Source of the DNA: Bacillus sp. NTK074B
GTDB lineage: Bacteria > Bacillota > Bacilli > Bacillales > Bacillaceae_B
DNA length: 64,000 nt
Reading direction: 5' to 3'
NCBI RefSeq assembly: GCF_017303375.1
Contig: NZ_JAFKOH010000007.1
Coordinates: 156,461 to 220,460, forward strand
Positions 45,518 through 55,699 of the stretch are shown piece after piece. The notes beneath the pieces were generated by a model. It was not told the DNA's origin. It searched no databases and worked only from the letters and a program-made list of their open reading frames with translations. A program made the position numbers and the translations under genes. Positions within the stretch are counted from its first letter, which is position 1. The number at the start of each line of letters is the position of its first letter.

Positions 45518-46801
45518 TTTGTTCATCTTTTGAATGATGGTGGATGCGAATTGAACCAATTCATCCGTTGTATGGTTGATTTTCCTGATTGCTTCAACTA
45601 TATGATTTAACTCCCATTGGTTTCGTTTAAACATATCCATATAGTTTTCCATTTCCATTTGAACCGTCATGATCCCGCTTTGGACATTCAAGATTTCCTT
45701 GCGTGAGTTTTCTGTTAGGTCAGTCATGTTGAGTACACGGTTTGAAACAACCCCGATTTGCTTATTGCTTTCGTTCACAAGCTTATGAATGGATGTGCTC
45801 AATTCTTTTGAATCTTCCGCAAGCTTCCTTACCTCTGATGCAACGACTGCAAATCCCCTTCCCTCATTTCCTGCACGGGCTGCCTCGATAGATGCATTCA
45901 ATGCCAGAAGATTGGTTTGCTCTGCAATTTGTTGGATTGAGTTAGAAAGGGGTGTGATTTGTTCGGCTATATTCTTAACTCCTTGGATTTCTCTGAGAAG
46001 GGTTTCGATTTGTTCTGTGATAGCCCCAAAGCTGTCAATCATATGATCTGTTTGATCTTTATTCATTTTAGATAGCTGAAGGAGATTTTTACTGCTTTTT
46101 TCAGTATTTTCCGATTCTGCACGTATTCTTTCGGCTTTTACAGCTGTATCATTCAGGCTTTGTTCCGTTTGACTCAGAGATGAACCGAGTTCTGTATTCA
46201 TGTTGAGCATTTCCAATTGAAGGGTTTGGTTTTCTTGATGCAGTTTTTCAAGTTCGTCCATGCGGCTCTGAATGTAATATTCTGAGACGATGCTCGCATC
46301 TAAATGGATACCGTGATCAATCGCAATAAGTACAGAGGCGAGTTTGGAAGGGTCATTTTGATATAATTCCACAATTCTTGGAATTAACAGGTGTTGAATC
46401 GTGGTGTAAGTGGAAATAAACCAATCGATTGTAACCCCATTACGATTATGGGTTTTTCCCATTCGTTCTCTCATGGCAAAATACTCATCGTCCAGCTTCC
46501 CTGAGAATAATGATTTGAAGTAGTCATGAAAGACGGCCTTTAATCGTTCCCTGCTTGAATGATTCACAGCAATTTCAACTAAACTGGGATGCTTGTACAG
46601 GTGATCTAGGACAGTATCGAGGATAGTGTCCGATAATTGGTCGTAAATCGGGAGGATTTCATTCAATTCCTGTAAGTGGTGCTCTTGAAACTGCATATAA
46701 TGAAGTCTTTCATTCAGTTTCTTGTCTTTGAGGACTATGGTATTTGATTCGCGAACCACAATCGGTTCTGTCTTAGGTTTTCTAGAGAATAGTACAACCA
46801 T
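45515..46801 (-). CDS. hemAT: Globin-coupled chemotaxis sensor (HemAT-like)
   Basis: A 428-residue soluble chemoreceptor. The N-terminal half (about 30-185) is a protoglobin-type sensor with the proximal haem ligand H118 in [21 protein letters not shown] helical linker leads to an MCP signalling domain with the hairpin tip [24 protein letters not shown] sequence and [18 protein letters not shown]. No membrane segment. Its likely role is oxygen sensing in aerotaxis through CheA, as for B. subtilis HemAT (432 residues). No other chemotaxis gene lies nearby. Confidence 0.88.
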   Translation of the reverse strand: MVVLFSRKPKTEPIVVRESNTIVLKDKKLNERLHYMQFQEHHLQELNEILPIYDQLSDTILDTVLDHLYKHPSLVEIAVNHSSRERLKAVFHDYFKSLFSGKLDDEYFAMRERMGKTHNRNGVTIDWFISTYTTIQHLLIPRIVELYQNDPSKLASVLIAIDHGIHLDASIVSEYYIQSRMDELEKLHQENQTLQLEMLNMNTELGSSLSQTEQSLNDTAVKAERIRAESENTEKSSKNLLQLSKMNKDQTDHMIDSFGAITEQIETLLREIQGVKNIAEQITPLSNSIQQIAEQTNLLALNASIEAARAGNEGRGFAVVASEVRKLAEDSKELSTSIHKLVNESNKQIGVVSNRVLNMTDLTENSRKEILNVQSGIMTVQMEMENYMDMFKRNQWELNHIVEAIRKINHTTDELVQFASTIIQKMNK

Positions 46802-47050
46802 TAAGGGGTTCCTCCGATAATATTGTTATTTTTTGGTGAGTATGTATAAATTTTGTACAACATCAATATCTTTACTTTACCCCAACTTATTTCCTATGAC
46901 AATCATTTTATCCGAAAAATATAAAAAACTCTCTATACCTTGATACTATTGGAGATTTTTAGCATATATAAGCGTAACGAAAGGTAAGAAATGATTGTGC
47001 ATATCCTTCTCGTTACTCATTTATGCACCAGTAGTTGTACAAAACATATA

Positions 47051-47100
47051 CATAAAGGGACGGACCTTGATTCCTAGGAATCAAGGTCCGTCCCTTTATG
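47051..47100. repeat. 50-base perfect palindrome with two GGGACGGACC copies
   Basis: The whole segment is self-complementary: CATAAAGGGACGGACC leads into CTTGATTC and the centre CTAG, then the exact mirror. It lies two bases after the map stop codon. The repeat copies are at 47057-47066 and 47085-47094. There is no T-run of terminator type on either side. Confidence 0.85.
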
Positions 47101-47102
47101 AT

Positions 47103-47879
<777 letters not shown>

Positions 47880-48097
47880 TTACTATACAGAAAGATCCTC
47901 CATTTTTAAAGGGAAAGCCCCTGTTGTGTTGAGTAAATACAAAATTGAGCACCATTCATCTTTTGAATCTATTGGTTGATCAGGTTTCAGTCTTTCCATT
48001 TTTTCATTTAAATAATATTCCATTTCCATCCCGTAAATAACATATTTATTAAAATCGTAAACCCTGATTGATGGGGGGGATATTTTTTAAAGTACTT

Positions 48098-48787
48098 CTA
48101 CAAAAGCAGAATAAAAAGGAAAGGAATGACAAAGGACATGATGGTTGCAGTCAATGCCATAGCAGCACCGCTTACGGCCCCTTCTCTCTCTCCTTCTTTG
48201 ATAGCCTGGGCTGTACCGACCCCGTGGGAAATGACCCCGAATGGCAACCCTTTTGCAATAGGGTTCTTGATTTCCATCCATTTCAGGATCGTCGGTATGA
48301 TCATTGCTCCTAACATCCCTGTAACTATTACAACCGTTGGGATGACCTCGATCTTTGCCCCGATGGTATATCCGATATCCACCGCCACCGGGGTTGTAAT
48401 CGTCTTAATTAATAAGGAACGGTTCCAGTCTGTTGGGATGTCAAACCACAAGCTGAGGCAATAGGACACAAACATGGATAATCCGCTTCCCGTCAGAATG
48501 CCTATGAGGATAGGCTGAATATTTCTCGTGAGTAAATGTCGATGCTGATATAGGGGATATGCCAGGGCCACTGTCGCAGGACCAAGTAAATAAGTGATGA
48601 AGGAAGTGTCATGTGCGTATTGTTTGTATGGGATATCCAGTGCAAGTAAAGTAATCACCATCCCGATTGTACTTAAGAAGATGGGGATCGTTAATGGGCT
48701 TGTCCAACGTTTGTAAACCTTCACCCCCAAGAAAAAATAGAGCAGTGTAAGGCCAATCGCAATTAATGGATTAATGAGACCTGTCAT
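48098..48787 (-). CDS. lrgB: LrgB/CidB family membrane protein
   Basis: A 229-residue protein with about eight membrane segments. KTITTPVAVDIG and HGVGTAQAIKEGEREGAVSG are the LrgB family signatures. With the LrgA-like gene just upstream (17-base overlap) it forms the holin/antiholin-like pair; in B. subtilis related pairs (PftAB/YsbAB) carry pyruvate, others affect autolysis. No LytSR-type regulator is adjacent. Confidence 0.88.
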   Translation of the reverse strand: MTGLINPLIAIGLTLLYFFLGVKVYKRWTSPLTIPIFLSTIGMVITLLALDIPYKQYAHDTSFITYLLGPATVALAYPLYQHRHLLTRNIQPILIGILTGSGLSMFVSYCLSLWFDIPTDWNRSLLIKTITTPVAVDIGYTIGAKIEVIPTVVIVTGMLGAMIIPTILKWMEIKNPIAKGLPFGVISHGVGTAQAIKEGEREGAVSGAAMALTATIMSFVIPFLFILLL

Positions 48788-49151
48788 GAATCTTATTCTC
48801 CTTCCATCTAATGAAACGATCTGTTGAAACAGAAGTGGCCAAGAAGCCTATCAGTCCACTGGCAACTAGAATAATGATCAGTTTCCATCCAAATTCAATG
48901 AAGTAGGGTCCTAGAACGATGGCGCTAACAGATAGCGGCAGGAAAAAGAAGGAAAAATGTTGTAAGAAGAAACTGGCACCGTCCATTAATAAACGTTCAT
49001 TCATTAATCCTGTTGATAATAAGAGAAATAATAATAGCATCCCGATGATGCTCCCGGGTATGGGTAAGTGAAAAATGTTCGTCAACCACCTGCCTGTTTC
49101 GTAAAATAGACAAAGAATAGACACTTGTATGATGACCCGAATCGCTTGCAT
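48771..49151 (-). CDS. lrgA: LrgA/CidA family holin-like protein
   Basis: A 126-residue protein with four membrane segments; LPIPGSIIGMLLLFLLL is the family motif (about 28-44). I choose the ATG at 49151, preceded by GGAAAGGGGAG; the longer frame to 49259 lacks a ribosome site. Partner of the LrgB-like protein encoded next. Confidence 0.88.
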   Translation of the reverse strand: MQAIRVIIQVSILCLFYETGRWLTNIFHLPIPGSIIGMLLLFLLLSTGLMNERLLMDGASFFLQHFSFFFLPLSVSAIVLGPYFIEFGWKLIIILVASGLIGFLATSVSTDRFIRWKENKIHDRSH

Positions 49152-49230
49152 ATGTCTCCCCTTTCCAATACATTCTTCTCCCAATTTTATCATATACGAA
49201 GATTCATTAGAGGATATTGTCGAGGAGAAA

Positions 49231-49266
49231 ACAAAAAGAGCATGGATCTCAAGATCCATGCTCTTT
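49231..49266 (-). terminator. Terminator after the DJ-1 family gene
   Basis: AAAGAGCATGGATCT (49235-49249) pairs perfectly with AGATCCATGCTCTTT (49252-49266), two-base loop; T-run on the minus strand. Confidence 0.9.
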
Positions 49267-49288
49267 CATCACAGAATTGAATGGTAGT

Positions 49289-49942
49289 TTACAACACTTT
49301 TACGAACGCTTCCGCTGCTGACTGACTGGATTGTGGATTTTGGCCAGTCACGAATTTACCGTCGGTGATCACATGATTGCTCCATGCATCTGATTTTTCA
49401 AATTGAGCTCCCTGCTCCCTCAATTTTGTTTCCAACAAGAAAGGCATCAAAGAGTCGAGCCCCGTTTGCTGCTCTTCTTCGTTCGTGAATGCTGTTAAGC
49501 TTTTTCCCTCGACCAGCCATTTACCATTTGATAATTTTGTTCCGACAAATCCTGCCGGACCATGGCATACAGAACCAATCGCTTTATCATTTTCGGCAAA
49601 ATGGGCAAGTGCTTTCTGAAGCTCAGGACTTTCAGGCAGGTCAAACATGGTTCCATGTCCGCCAGGCAGGAAAATGCCGGAATACTCATTCACATTTAAC
49701 TGGGAAAGGACTAAGGTTTGATCCAGTTCCTTCGAGACCCCTTTCCATTTTTCCACTTGTTCATCATCAAGGCTGTTCGGGTCCAATGGGATGCGACCAC
49801 CTTTCAAGCTTGCTACATCCACACTAAAGCCCTGATTCGTAAATTCTTCATATGGTTCAGCGAACTCAGATAACCAAAGACCTGTTTCGTGTTCATCGTC
49901 AATTTTACTTTCATTGGTTAAGACCATTAATATCTTTTTCAA
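49289..49942 (-). CDS. DJ-1/PfpI family protein (class I glutamine amidotransferase-like)
   Basis: A 217-residue protein of the HchA/Hsp31-like branch. The nucleophile is C126 in GSVCHGPAG, followed by H127; the elbow acid is in the HETGLWLSEFAEPYE region (E19). FLPGGHGTMFDLPES is diagnostic. Relatives convert methylglyoxal to lactate (glyoxalase III) or act as protein deglycases or chaperones. Start TTG at 49942 with GGAGGG. Single-gene unit. Confidence 0.87.
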   Translation of the reverse strand: MKKILMVLTNESKIDDEHETGLWLSEFAEPYEEFTNQGFSVDVASLKGGRIPLDPNSLDDEQVEKWKGVSKELDQTLVLSQLNVNEYSGIFLPGGHGTMFDLPESPELQKALAHFAENDKAIGSVCHGPAGFVGTKLSNGKWLVEGKSLTAFTNEEEQQTGLDSLMPFLLETKLREQGAQFEKSDAWSNHVITDGKFVTGQNPQSSQSAAEAFVKVL

Positions 49943-50059
49943 TATACACCCTCCATTTTAAAGTACTGATTTTCTATCACTCTATTGTTTTAACCAATTC
50001 ACACAAAAATAAACTTATTCTAATAGGAATTCTCACACCTGTTGGGAAAAAGGAACAGA

Positions 50060-50086
50060 AAAACGGCTCTAAGTGAATGAAGCCGT
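50060..50086 (-). terminator. Terminator after topB
   Basis: AACGGCT pairs with AGCCGT (50063-50068, 50081-50086); on the minus strand a five-base T-run follows. Confidence 0.75.
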
Positions 50087-50101
50087 ATACTTCTATCCTG
50101 A

Positions 50102-52264
50102 TTAATCTACATCAAATTGAAATTGAATCTTTTTTTGATGGGAGTCCCAGCTAAGGTATGCCGAGAATTCTTTCTCCCCTTTTTTGAATCCGTCTATGCG
50201 ATCAGATTTTCCATTAGTTAATACCTTTTTGACCATTTTCTGAGTGATTCTCTTTGATAGGATGGTTTTGGAAATGGTAAAGCTGCACTTTGTACTTTGA
50301 TAATTGGAGCAGCCGTAAAACTTCCCTTTATCAATCACTTTCCCACCACATTTCAAGCAATTGCCGACACTCGTTTTGGAATGGCCTTTGCCTTTTCTTC
50401 CTTTCGTTCGTTGGATGGAATCTGTATCGAGATCCTCGAACTTCCATGTTCGAGATTCCTCGAGGGCGTTCTGAACCAGGCGTGAACTCAATTTTTTCAC
50501 CTTTTCCATAAACTCAGGGGCTGAGGCTTTGCCTGTTCCAATTTCCTGAAGACGCTGTTCCCATTTTGCCGTCATTTCTGCAGATGCTAACACATTCTGC
50601 CCTATGGCCCTTATGAGTACCTTTGCTTTATCAGTGGGGAACACGATATTTTTCTGAATGTCGATGTACTTCCGATCCTTCAACATTGTGATGATTCCTG
50701 CCCGCGTAGCTTCCGTGCCCAGTCCCTCGGTTTGTTTCAACACTTTCTCCAGCTCATCATTTTCCATATACTTTCCTGCAGTCTTCATTAAGGTGATAAG
50801 TTGTCCTTCTGTGTATCGTTTGGGGGGCTGTGTTTTGCCTTCCTTTGTATGGAGGCTGTTCACCACACCTTTATTCTGTTCTTTTACAGGTGGCAGGAGT
50901 GGTTCATCTTCTTTCTCAGTTTGGATTAGGACCTTTCGCCAGCCTTCCTGGAGGATCTGCTTACCCTTGGAAATGAACTCAGCCCTTCCATCAACGGTTG
51001 TAATGATGGTTGTATAATTTATGATGGCTTTATCGTGATGTGCTGCAATAAAACGTCTTACGACCACATCATAAATCTTCGTTTCATCCTCTGATAAGGA
51101 TTTTGGGTCTGTTACTTGCTCAGTCGGAATGATGGCGTAGTGATCTGAAACCTTCGCATCGTTTACAAACCGCTTATTGTTCAGTAAGCTTCCTTGGGGA
51201 GTTGGGATCCATTGATTGTAAGGACTGTATTCTTTCAGTTTAGTCAAAATTTCAGGAAAGCTTTCAGCTTCGCCTCTTGTTACATATTGGGAATCAGATC
51301 TTGGATAGGATACGATCCCTTTTTGGTAAAGCTTCTGCAGCACATCCAGTGTTTTCTTAGGTGAAAACTTATACATTTTATTGATTGTTGCCTGAAGGGC
51401 TGAAAGATTGAACAGTAAGGGGGGTGAGAACTCTTTCTTTTCTATATTCATCTTACTTACCACAGCGGGCTTATCCTGACAGAAAGAAGCAATCTTCCCG
51501 GCAAGCTCCTGGGATTGAATCCGGCTTTCCCCATCTTTTTGCCATATCCCATCATAGGTATACCCGCCGATTTGAAAGTTTGCTTTCACTTCCCAAAAGG
51601 GTTCACTCTTAAATCGATCAATTTCTTCATCCCTTCTCACGATCAAAGCAAGTGTCGGGGTCTGAACCCTCCCTGCAGAGAATACATCTGACATCCCCTG
51701 CTGTTTGAGGAGAATACTGTACACCCTCGAAGCATTCATCCCTACCAGCCAATCGGCACAGGCGCGTGAATAGGCTTCAAAATAAAGGCTTCTCATCTCC
51801 CTTTCTTCCCGTAAACTTTCGAAACCTTGAATGATGGCTTTCTCGGTAAGGGAAGAAATCCATAACCTTTTCATAGGTTTCTGAACCTTGGACATGGAGA
51901 TGATATTCCGGATGATCAATTCCCCTTCACGACCAGCATCCCCTGCATGAATGATCTCTGTGACTTCCCTTTTTCTCAGAAGGTCTTTAATGACGGCGAA
52001 TTGTTTCGCTTTAGACCTCTGCAACTCATATTGAAATCTAATAGGAATGATCGGAAGGTCTTCAAGTGACCATTTCTTCCATTTGCTTTCATAATTCTCT
52101 GGTGCTTGAAGCTGAAAAAGATGTCCTACTGCCCACGTGATATAAGCACCTTCAGGGAACACATCGGTTGGATGGATTTCAATGTATCCTTGTCGTTTCC
52201 TATGGGGAAAAGGCTTGGCAAGGGTTGCTCCTTGGTCGGGTTTTTCAGCGATTACGACTTTCAT
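50102..52264 (-). CDS. topB: DNA topoisomerase III
   Basis: A 720-residue type IA topoisomerase. The TOPRIM domain starts MKVVIAEKPDQGATLAKPF and has HAGDAGREGELIIR; the active-site tyrosine lies in GIVSYPRSDSQYVTRGE. SAGRVQTPTLALIV is the family gate motif. A C-terminal zinc-ribbon-like element (CLKCGGKVIDKGKFYGC) completes the B. subtilis TopB layout. It unlinks single-stranded and precatenated DNA. Ribosome site AGGAGAA. Confidence 0.95.
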   Translation of the reverse strand: MKVVIAEKPDQGATLAKPFPHRKRQGYIEIHPTDVFPEGAYITWAVGHLFQLQAPENYESKWKKWSLEDLPIIPIRFQYELQRSKAKQFAVIKDLLRKREVTEIIHAGDAGREGELIIRNIISMSKVQKPMKRLWISSLTEKAIIQGFESLREEREMRSLYFEAYSRACADWLVGMNASRVYSILLKQQGMSDVFSAGRVQTPTLALIVRRDEEIDRFKSEPFWEVKANFQIGGYTYDGIWQKDGESRIQSQELAGKIASFCQDKPAVVSKMNIEKKEFSPPLLFNLSALQATINKMYKFSPKKTLDVLQKLYQKGIVSYPRSDSQYVTRGEAESFPEILTKLKEYSPYNQWIPTPQGSLLNNKRFVNDAKVSDHYAIIPTEQVTDPKSLSEDETKIYDVVVRRFIAAHHDKAIINYTTIITTVDGRAEFISKGKQILQEGWRKVLIQTEKEDEPLLPPVKEQNKGVVNSLHTKEGKTQPPKRYTEGQLITLMKTAGKYMENDELEKVLKQTEGLGTEATRAGIITMLKDRKYIDIQKNIVFPTDKAKVLIRAIGQNVLASAEMTAKWEQRLQEIGTGKASAPEFMEKVKKLSSRLVQNALEESRTWKFEDLDTDSIQRTKGRKGKGHSKTSVGNCLKCGGKVIDKGKFYGCSNYQSTKCSFTISKTILSKRITQKMVKKVLTNGKSDRIDGFKKGEKEFSAYLSWDSHQKKIQFQFDVD

Positions 52265-52376
52265 ATCATTCTCCTGTTCCTTTTTTTGATTCTTTTATTA
52301 TAGCATTTTTTAGAACTCTTGTTCTATAAAATAGGGGGATTGAGTATGAAGTCATACAACCCTTAGAAATCATTAA

Positions 52377-52408
52377 AAGAAGGCTGACTCTCATTCGTCA
52401 GCCTTCTT
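52377..52408 (-). terminator. Terminator after the Xaa-Pro peptidase gene
   Basis: AAGAAGGCTGAC (52377-52388) pairs perfectly with GTCAGCCTTCTT (52397-52408), followed by T-rich sequence on the minus strand. Confidence 0.85.
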
Positions 52409-52413
52409 CGTAT

Positions 52414-53511
52414 TTATTCGATAATTTGTAGTTCTTTTGGATAATTGGTTAAGGTGACGTAGCCGTCCTTTGTGATGAGAACGTCATCTTCAATTCGCAC
52501 ACCGCCGATTTCAGGTACATATATACCAGGTTCGATCGTGTAGGTCATCCCTTCTTTCAATATGCCGTCATTTAAATGACTCATGGAAGGGAACTCATGG
52601 ACATTAATTCCTAATCCATGACCGATACGATGGGGGAAGTAATCTCCGTAACCTGCATCAGTGATGATATCACGGGCAGTTTGATCCAGGTCTCCAATTC
52701 GATTTCCGGGCTTACTCGCTTCTAAAGAGGCAAGCTCTGCTTTCAGGACTGTGTCGTAGATTTCCTTTTGTTTATCCGATACGGATTTAAAGGCAACCGT
52801 TCGGGTGATGTCTGAAGTGTATCCTTCAAGAACAACCCCAAGATCAAACAGAACAAGATCTCCTGCTCTTAACTTTCGATCCCCCGGGTTTCCGTGAGGG
52901 TCCCCAGCCTTTTCACCGAAAAGAACCATTGTTGAAAATGACATTTCACGAATGCCTTTTTTCTTCAGTTCATACTCAATCTTAGCAAGGACCTCCATCT
53001 CTGTTACGCCTTCCTGAAGGGTACTTACACCTACTTCTACCCCGAAGTCAGCCATTTCAGCAGCACGGCGCATGATTTCGATCTCGTTTTCATCTTTTAC
53101 TAATCGCATCTGGTTTAATTTGTCTTCGGCATTCACGATTTTCGGTGAATCAAAGATGCTTAGGAACGCTTGACTGCGGCCGTAGGTTACAACCTCGTTC
53201 TCGAAAGCAACCCTGCTTCCCGCTACGCTTCTTGATTGAATGGCTTCTTTTATGAATTCCCAAGGGTTTTCATGATCAGAGTAGCCAATTACTTCATGGC
53301 TCCACCCAGCATCTTTAATTTGACGTACTTCCATTCCTGGTAAGACAACAAATGGTTCGGCATTCGGGAATACGAATAGTCCCATTAATCGCTCATGTGG
53401 ATCAGTGTGGAAATTCGTTAAGTAGAATACATTTTCAGTTGAATTGATAAATGCTGCGTCGATTTTTTCTTCTTTTAACCAATTTTTCAGTTGTTCTATA
53501 CGTTGTTTCAT
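52414..53511 (-). CDS. Xaa-Pro aminopeptidase family protein (M24B)
   Basis: A 365-residue metallopeptidase. The N-terminal creatinase-like domain (about 1-130) is followed by the pita-bread domain with metal ligands in LFDLGVVLEGYTSDITR (two Asp), HRIGHGLGINVHE, TIEPGIY and VRIEDDVLIT. It removes N-terminal residues before proline or cleaves X-Pro dipeptides. Related to B. subtilis YqhT/YkvY. Ribosome site AAGGAGGA. Confidence 0.9.
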   Translation of the reverse strand: MKQRIEQLKNWLKEEKIDAAFINSTENVFYLTNFHTDPHERLMGLFVFPNAEPFVVLPGMEVRQIKDAGWSHEVIGYSDHENPWEFIKEAIQSRSVAGSRVAFENEVVTYGRSQAFLSIFDSPKIVNAEDKLNQMRLVKDENEIEIMRRAAEMADFGVEVGVSTLQEGVTEMEVLAKIEYELKKKGIREMSFSTMVLFGEKAGDPHGNPGDRKLRAGDLVLFDLGVVLEGYTSDITRTVAFKSVSDKQKEIYDTVLKAELASLEASKPGNRIGDLDQTARDIITDAGYGDYFPHRIGHGLGINVHEFPSMSHLNDGILKEGMTYTIEPGIYVPEIGGVRIEDDVLITKDGYVTLTNYPKELQIIE

Positions 53512-53693
53512 ACTATATTCCTCCTTGAGTTATCGTGATGTTATGTAGTCGTTTCGTATGAGCATATCTATGCTAACATATTTCAGTGGAAGTTTGAAAT
53601 GCCTTGTTCCTCGGAGGGAATTCAAAGTTGTTGTTTCTTTTTTTGCCGAGGGAAGCTTTTCCTACCTCTTGCCTATAAAGCACGGAGAGTGAT

Positions 53694-53704
53694 TGTGATA
53701 TAAT
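53694..53704 (+). promoter_or_regulatory. Extended -10 promoter of the holin-like toxin gene
   Basis: TGTGATATAAT: TATAAT at 53699-53704 preceded by the TG extension. No good -35 at the usual distance. The transcript would run from about 53711 to the terminator at 53993, about 280 bases. Confidence 0.5.
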
Positions 53705-53768
53705 TTTCAGTATACAGTGAATGTAGGGTGGGAGTGGCCACTTCCTTGTAAAGGAGGTGGTGCTTATA

Positions 53769-53864
53769 GTGACAACGTACGAGGCGTTAACGCTGATGAT
53801 TACCTTTGGCTCTTTAATTGTCTCCATCATTGCCATAGTTATTTCGAATGACAATAAGAAATAA
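53769..53864 (+). CDS. Putative holin-like toxin (type I toxin-antitoxin family)
   Basis: A 31-residue peptide, MTTYEALTLMITFGSLIVSI followed by IAIVISNDNKK: a short polar start, one membrane helix and a charged tail. The T-Y-E-A-L-x-L-M-I-x-F-x-S/T-L-I pattern is that of the Hol_Tox family, which includes the membrane toxins BsrG, BsrE and TxpA of B. subtilis. GTG start, 11 bases after a very strong AAAGGAGGTG. The compact unit of promoter, 31 codons and a long 3' region with terminator matches those loci, where an antisense RNA to the 3' region is the antitoxin. Confidence 0.75.
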   Translation: MTTYEALTLMITFGSLIVSIIAIVISNDNKK

Positions 53865-53958
53865 CCCCACCCTCATGAAGCGCCTGAACTTTGAAGGGTA
53901 GAGTTATATTCCTTTCTCTATTGGGCCACTGCTTTCCTTGCAGTTTGCTGTGTAGCAG

Positions 53959-53993
53959 GAGACGCTGGTTGCCGCCAGTGTCTCTTGTTTTTT
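53959..53993 (+). terminator. Terminator of the toxin transcript
   Basis: GAGACGCTGG (53959-53968) pairs with CCAGTGTCTC (53975-53984), one G-T pair, then TTGTTTTTT. Confidence 0.85.
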
Positions 53994-54085
53994 CGTTTCA
54001 TTATCTCTTCTTATAAGATAATATAAAACCGGTTGGAAAGCAAGATGAGTACAAACCGGTACCAAAAAAGATCTGGAGCAGTTTA

Positions 54086-54529
54086 TTAATAAACCGGGTC
54101 TGTCTTCTTAGGTTTGCGTACGAACGCCATAATGCCTGCGATCAAGAACAGGAGGCCCGGAATAAATCCGAAACCGAGGGTGCCTAAACCTATGACTAGT
54201 GCTGCTATGATAAACATGATACCGGATAGAACGGGCTTTCTATTCTTAACAATTGTAAAGACAGCAATGATTCCGATGATGGCTGCAATGATGCCCAATA
54301 TGACCAGGTAAGATCCCATTGATTCAGCTGCTTCCATAATGGAATTCATATCTCCTGCTGACATCCCCGATTCCTGAAGATTCGGATCACTTTCCATTCC
54401 CTCTTCAATTTGAGACATTACTTCGGGGCTGTTCATCCCCATATTCAACACAATTCCAATGATGGAAAATAGGGCGGATAATACAATCCCTATTACTCCC
54501 ATGATGACTTCTCCAGTACGTTTTACCAT
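54086..54529 (-). CDS. DUF4064 family membrane protein
   Basis: A 147-residue protein with four membrane segments: about 5-30 (TGEVIMGVIGIVLSALFSII), then an acidic extracellular loop (about 34-68), and three closely spaced helices from 72 to 138. This layout fits the DUF4064 family found in Bacilli. Function unknown. Ribosome site AAGGAGAG. Confidence 0.75.
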   Translation of the reverse strand: MVKRTGEVIMGVIGIVLSALFSIIGIVLNMGMNSPEVMSQIEEGMESDPNLQESGMSAGDMNSIMEAAESMGSYLVILGIIAAIIGIIAVFTIVKNRKPVLSGIMFIIAALVIGLGTLGFGFIPGLLFLIAGIMAFVRKPKKTDPVY

Positions 54530-54563
54530 TCTAATCTCTCCTTAATGTGTTGGTTTATATAGT

Positions 54564-55001
54564 CTACTTAGCTAAAACATCTTTATTCCCCGTCGCGCTT
54601 TGCTTTTTATACATATATGCTTCAAGGATTGATTCATCTTCAGGAAAGCACAGGGGTAGATTCTTTAACTCGGATAGTGAAATCCAATCGATTTTATGTA
54701 TTAATTGATCTGGGTCATGAAGAGTTGGTTTCCCTCCGACAATCTCTGATTCATAATAATGAATCTTTGTCTTAATGCTTCCCTCATTTCCCCATTTTGT
54801 ATAGAGGTGTCCTCCAACTTCCACCTCGTAGCCGGTTTCTTCCCACACTTCACGCTTACAGCATTCCCGTAAGGTTTCCTCTGGTTCAAGTCCTCCTGAT
54901 GGAATAGACCACCGCTTCTCCTCGTTTTCTTTTCCCTGTAATACCATCAATAAACGGCCTTCCTTCATACAAAGAGCCGATGCCCCCATCCAGTCGTACA
55001 T
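54564..55001 (-). CDS. Nudix hydrolase
   Basis: A 145-residue enzyme with an intact Nudix box: G-x5-E-x7-R-E-x2-E-E-x-G in GGLEPEETLRECCKREVWEE followed by TGYEV. The N-terminus MYDWMGASALCMKEGRLLMV is typical of MutT/YjhB-like members. The ATG at 55001 follows GAGGTGAAAGG; six more codons upstream are less likely. Substrate unknown. Confidence 0.85.
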   Translation of the reverse strand: MYDWMGASALCMKEGRLLMVLQGKENEEKRWSIPSGGLEPEETLRECCKREVWEETGYEVEVGGHLYTKWGNEGSIKTKIHYYESEIVGGKPTLHDPDQLIHKIDWISLSELKNLPLCFPEDESILEAYMYKKQSATGNKDVLAK

Positions 55002-55123
55002 CCTTTCACCTCGTTTCACGTGTAAAAGATACTATCTCCCTTAGCATATTCGCCTTTTTGAAAAATTTCTCCTTCCTGTGGATAAAATTCTTTATATTCA
55101 GACTTATAGACAGTTCTGGCTTC

Positions 55124-55430
55124 TCATATAGGAAAGGACAAGTGAGTCATACTCATAACACCGATTTCATTCGTCTCGAATTGTTCCCTGTATTCTACGA
55201 CGCTTATCTCTTCGGCAAATCCCCTGGCTGCATATCCCGCATTACTCACTAAGAGGGCCACAATACGGATGAAAGGTTCTACACTTAAGCTCTTAGCTTG
55301 AGCAATTCTCTCTTTTATAAGGATACCTCATCGTCGCAATTACCGTAAACCCAATCTGAGCACGTTCCAAGGTTGTCAGTAATCCGAAGCCGCTGTTGAA
55401 TCCAGTCACTCCGGCTATTTTTTCCCCCAC
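55124..55430 (-). pseudogene. Degenerate short-chain dehydrogenase gene
   Basis: Two pieces of a short-chain dehydrogenase lie in different frames. The first (55430 to about 55296) gives IAGVTGFNSGFGLLTTLERA then GFTVIATMR, a Rossmann start with TGxxxGxG, and ends at TAA. The second (about 55310 to 55124) gives LLVSNAGYAARGFAEEI, VVEYREQFETNEIGVMSMTH, the NAG region, and ends at TGA. The 30-40 residues normally between them and the whole catalytic C-terminal half are missing. No ribosome site is clear. A dead gene. Confidence 0.75.
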
Positions 55431-55499
55431 GCGTACTCTCTCTTTTTGCTACCAGTATAACAAATTTATAATCGTCACTTTAAGGGTATTCTTAAGAAA

Positions 55500-55540
55500 A
55501 CAAAAAAAAGGCTGGCTTCATCCCATTGAAGCCAGCCTTT
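55500..55540 (-). terminator. Terminator with no intact gene upstream
   Basis: AAAGGCTGGCTTCA (55507-55520) pairs perfectly with TGAAGCCAGCCTTT (55527-55540), with eight T on the minus strand. It would end a minus-strand transcript from 55.5-56 kb, where only a broken frame remains. Confidence 0.9.
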
Positions 55541-55699
55541 AGACAAGGAGTCGTGTCAATATCTATTATAAATTTAAATCTTTAGCGGCTCTTTTACAAC
55601 TGTCACCAGATGTGGTGAGTGGGTGTCTAAAGAAATGAACGGTAGGCTTTAGGCAATTTCAGCTCCCTTTCGTAAGTTTCTATAATTGTAAGCATAATT

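Noticed and set aside
45222..45533. 103-codon plus-strand frame
   Set aside because: Overlaps the zinc-ribbon frame, runs into the terminator, and lacks a ribosome site; the shorter frame has the four cysteines and a GGAGG site.
53573..53854. 93-codon minus-strand frame opposite the toxin gene
   Set aside because: No ribosome site or recognisable family; it overlaps the better supported toxin gene and its promoter.
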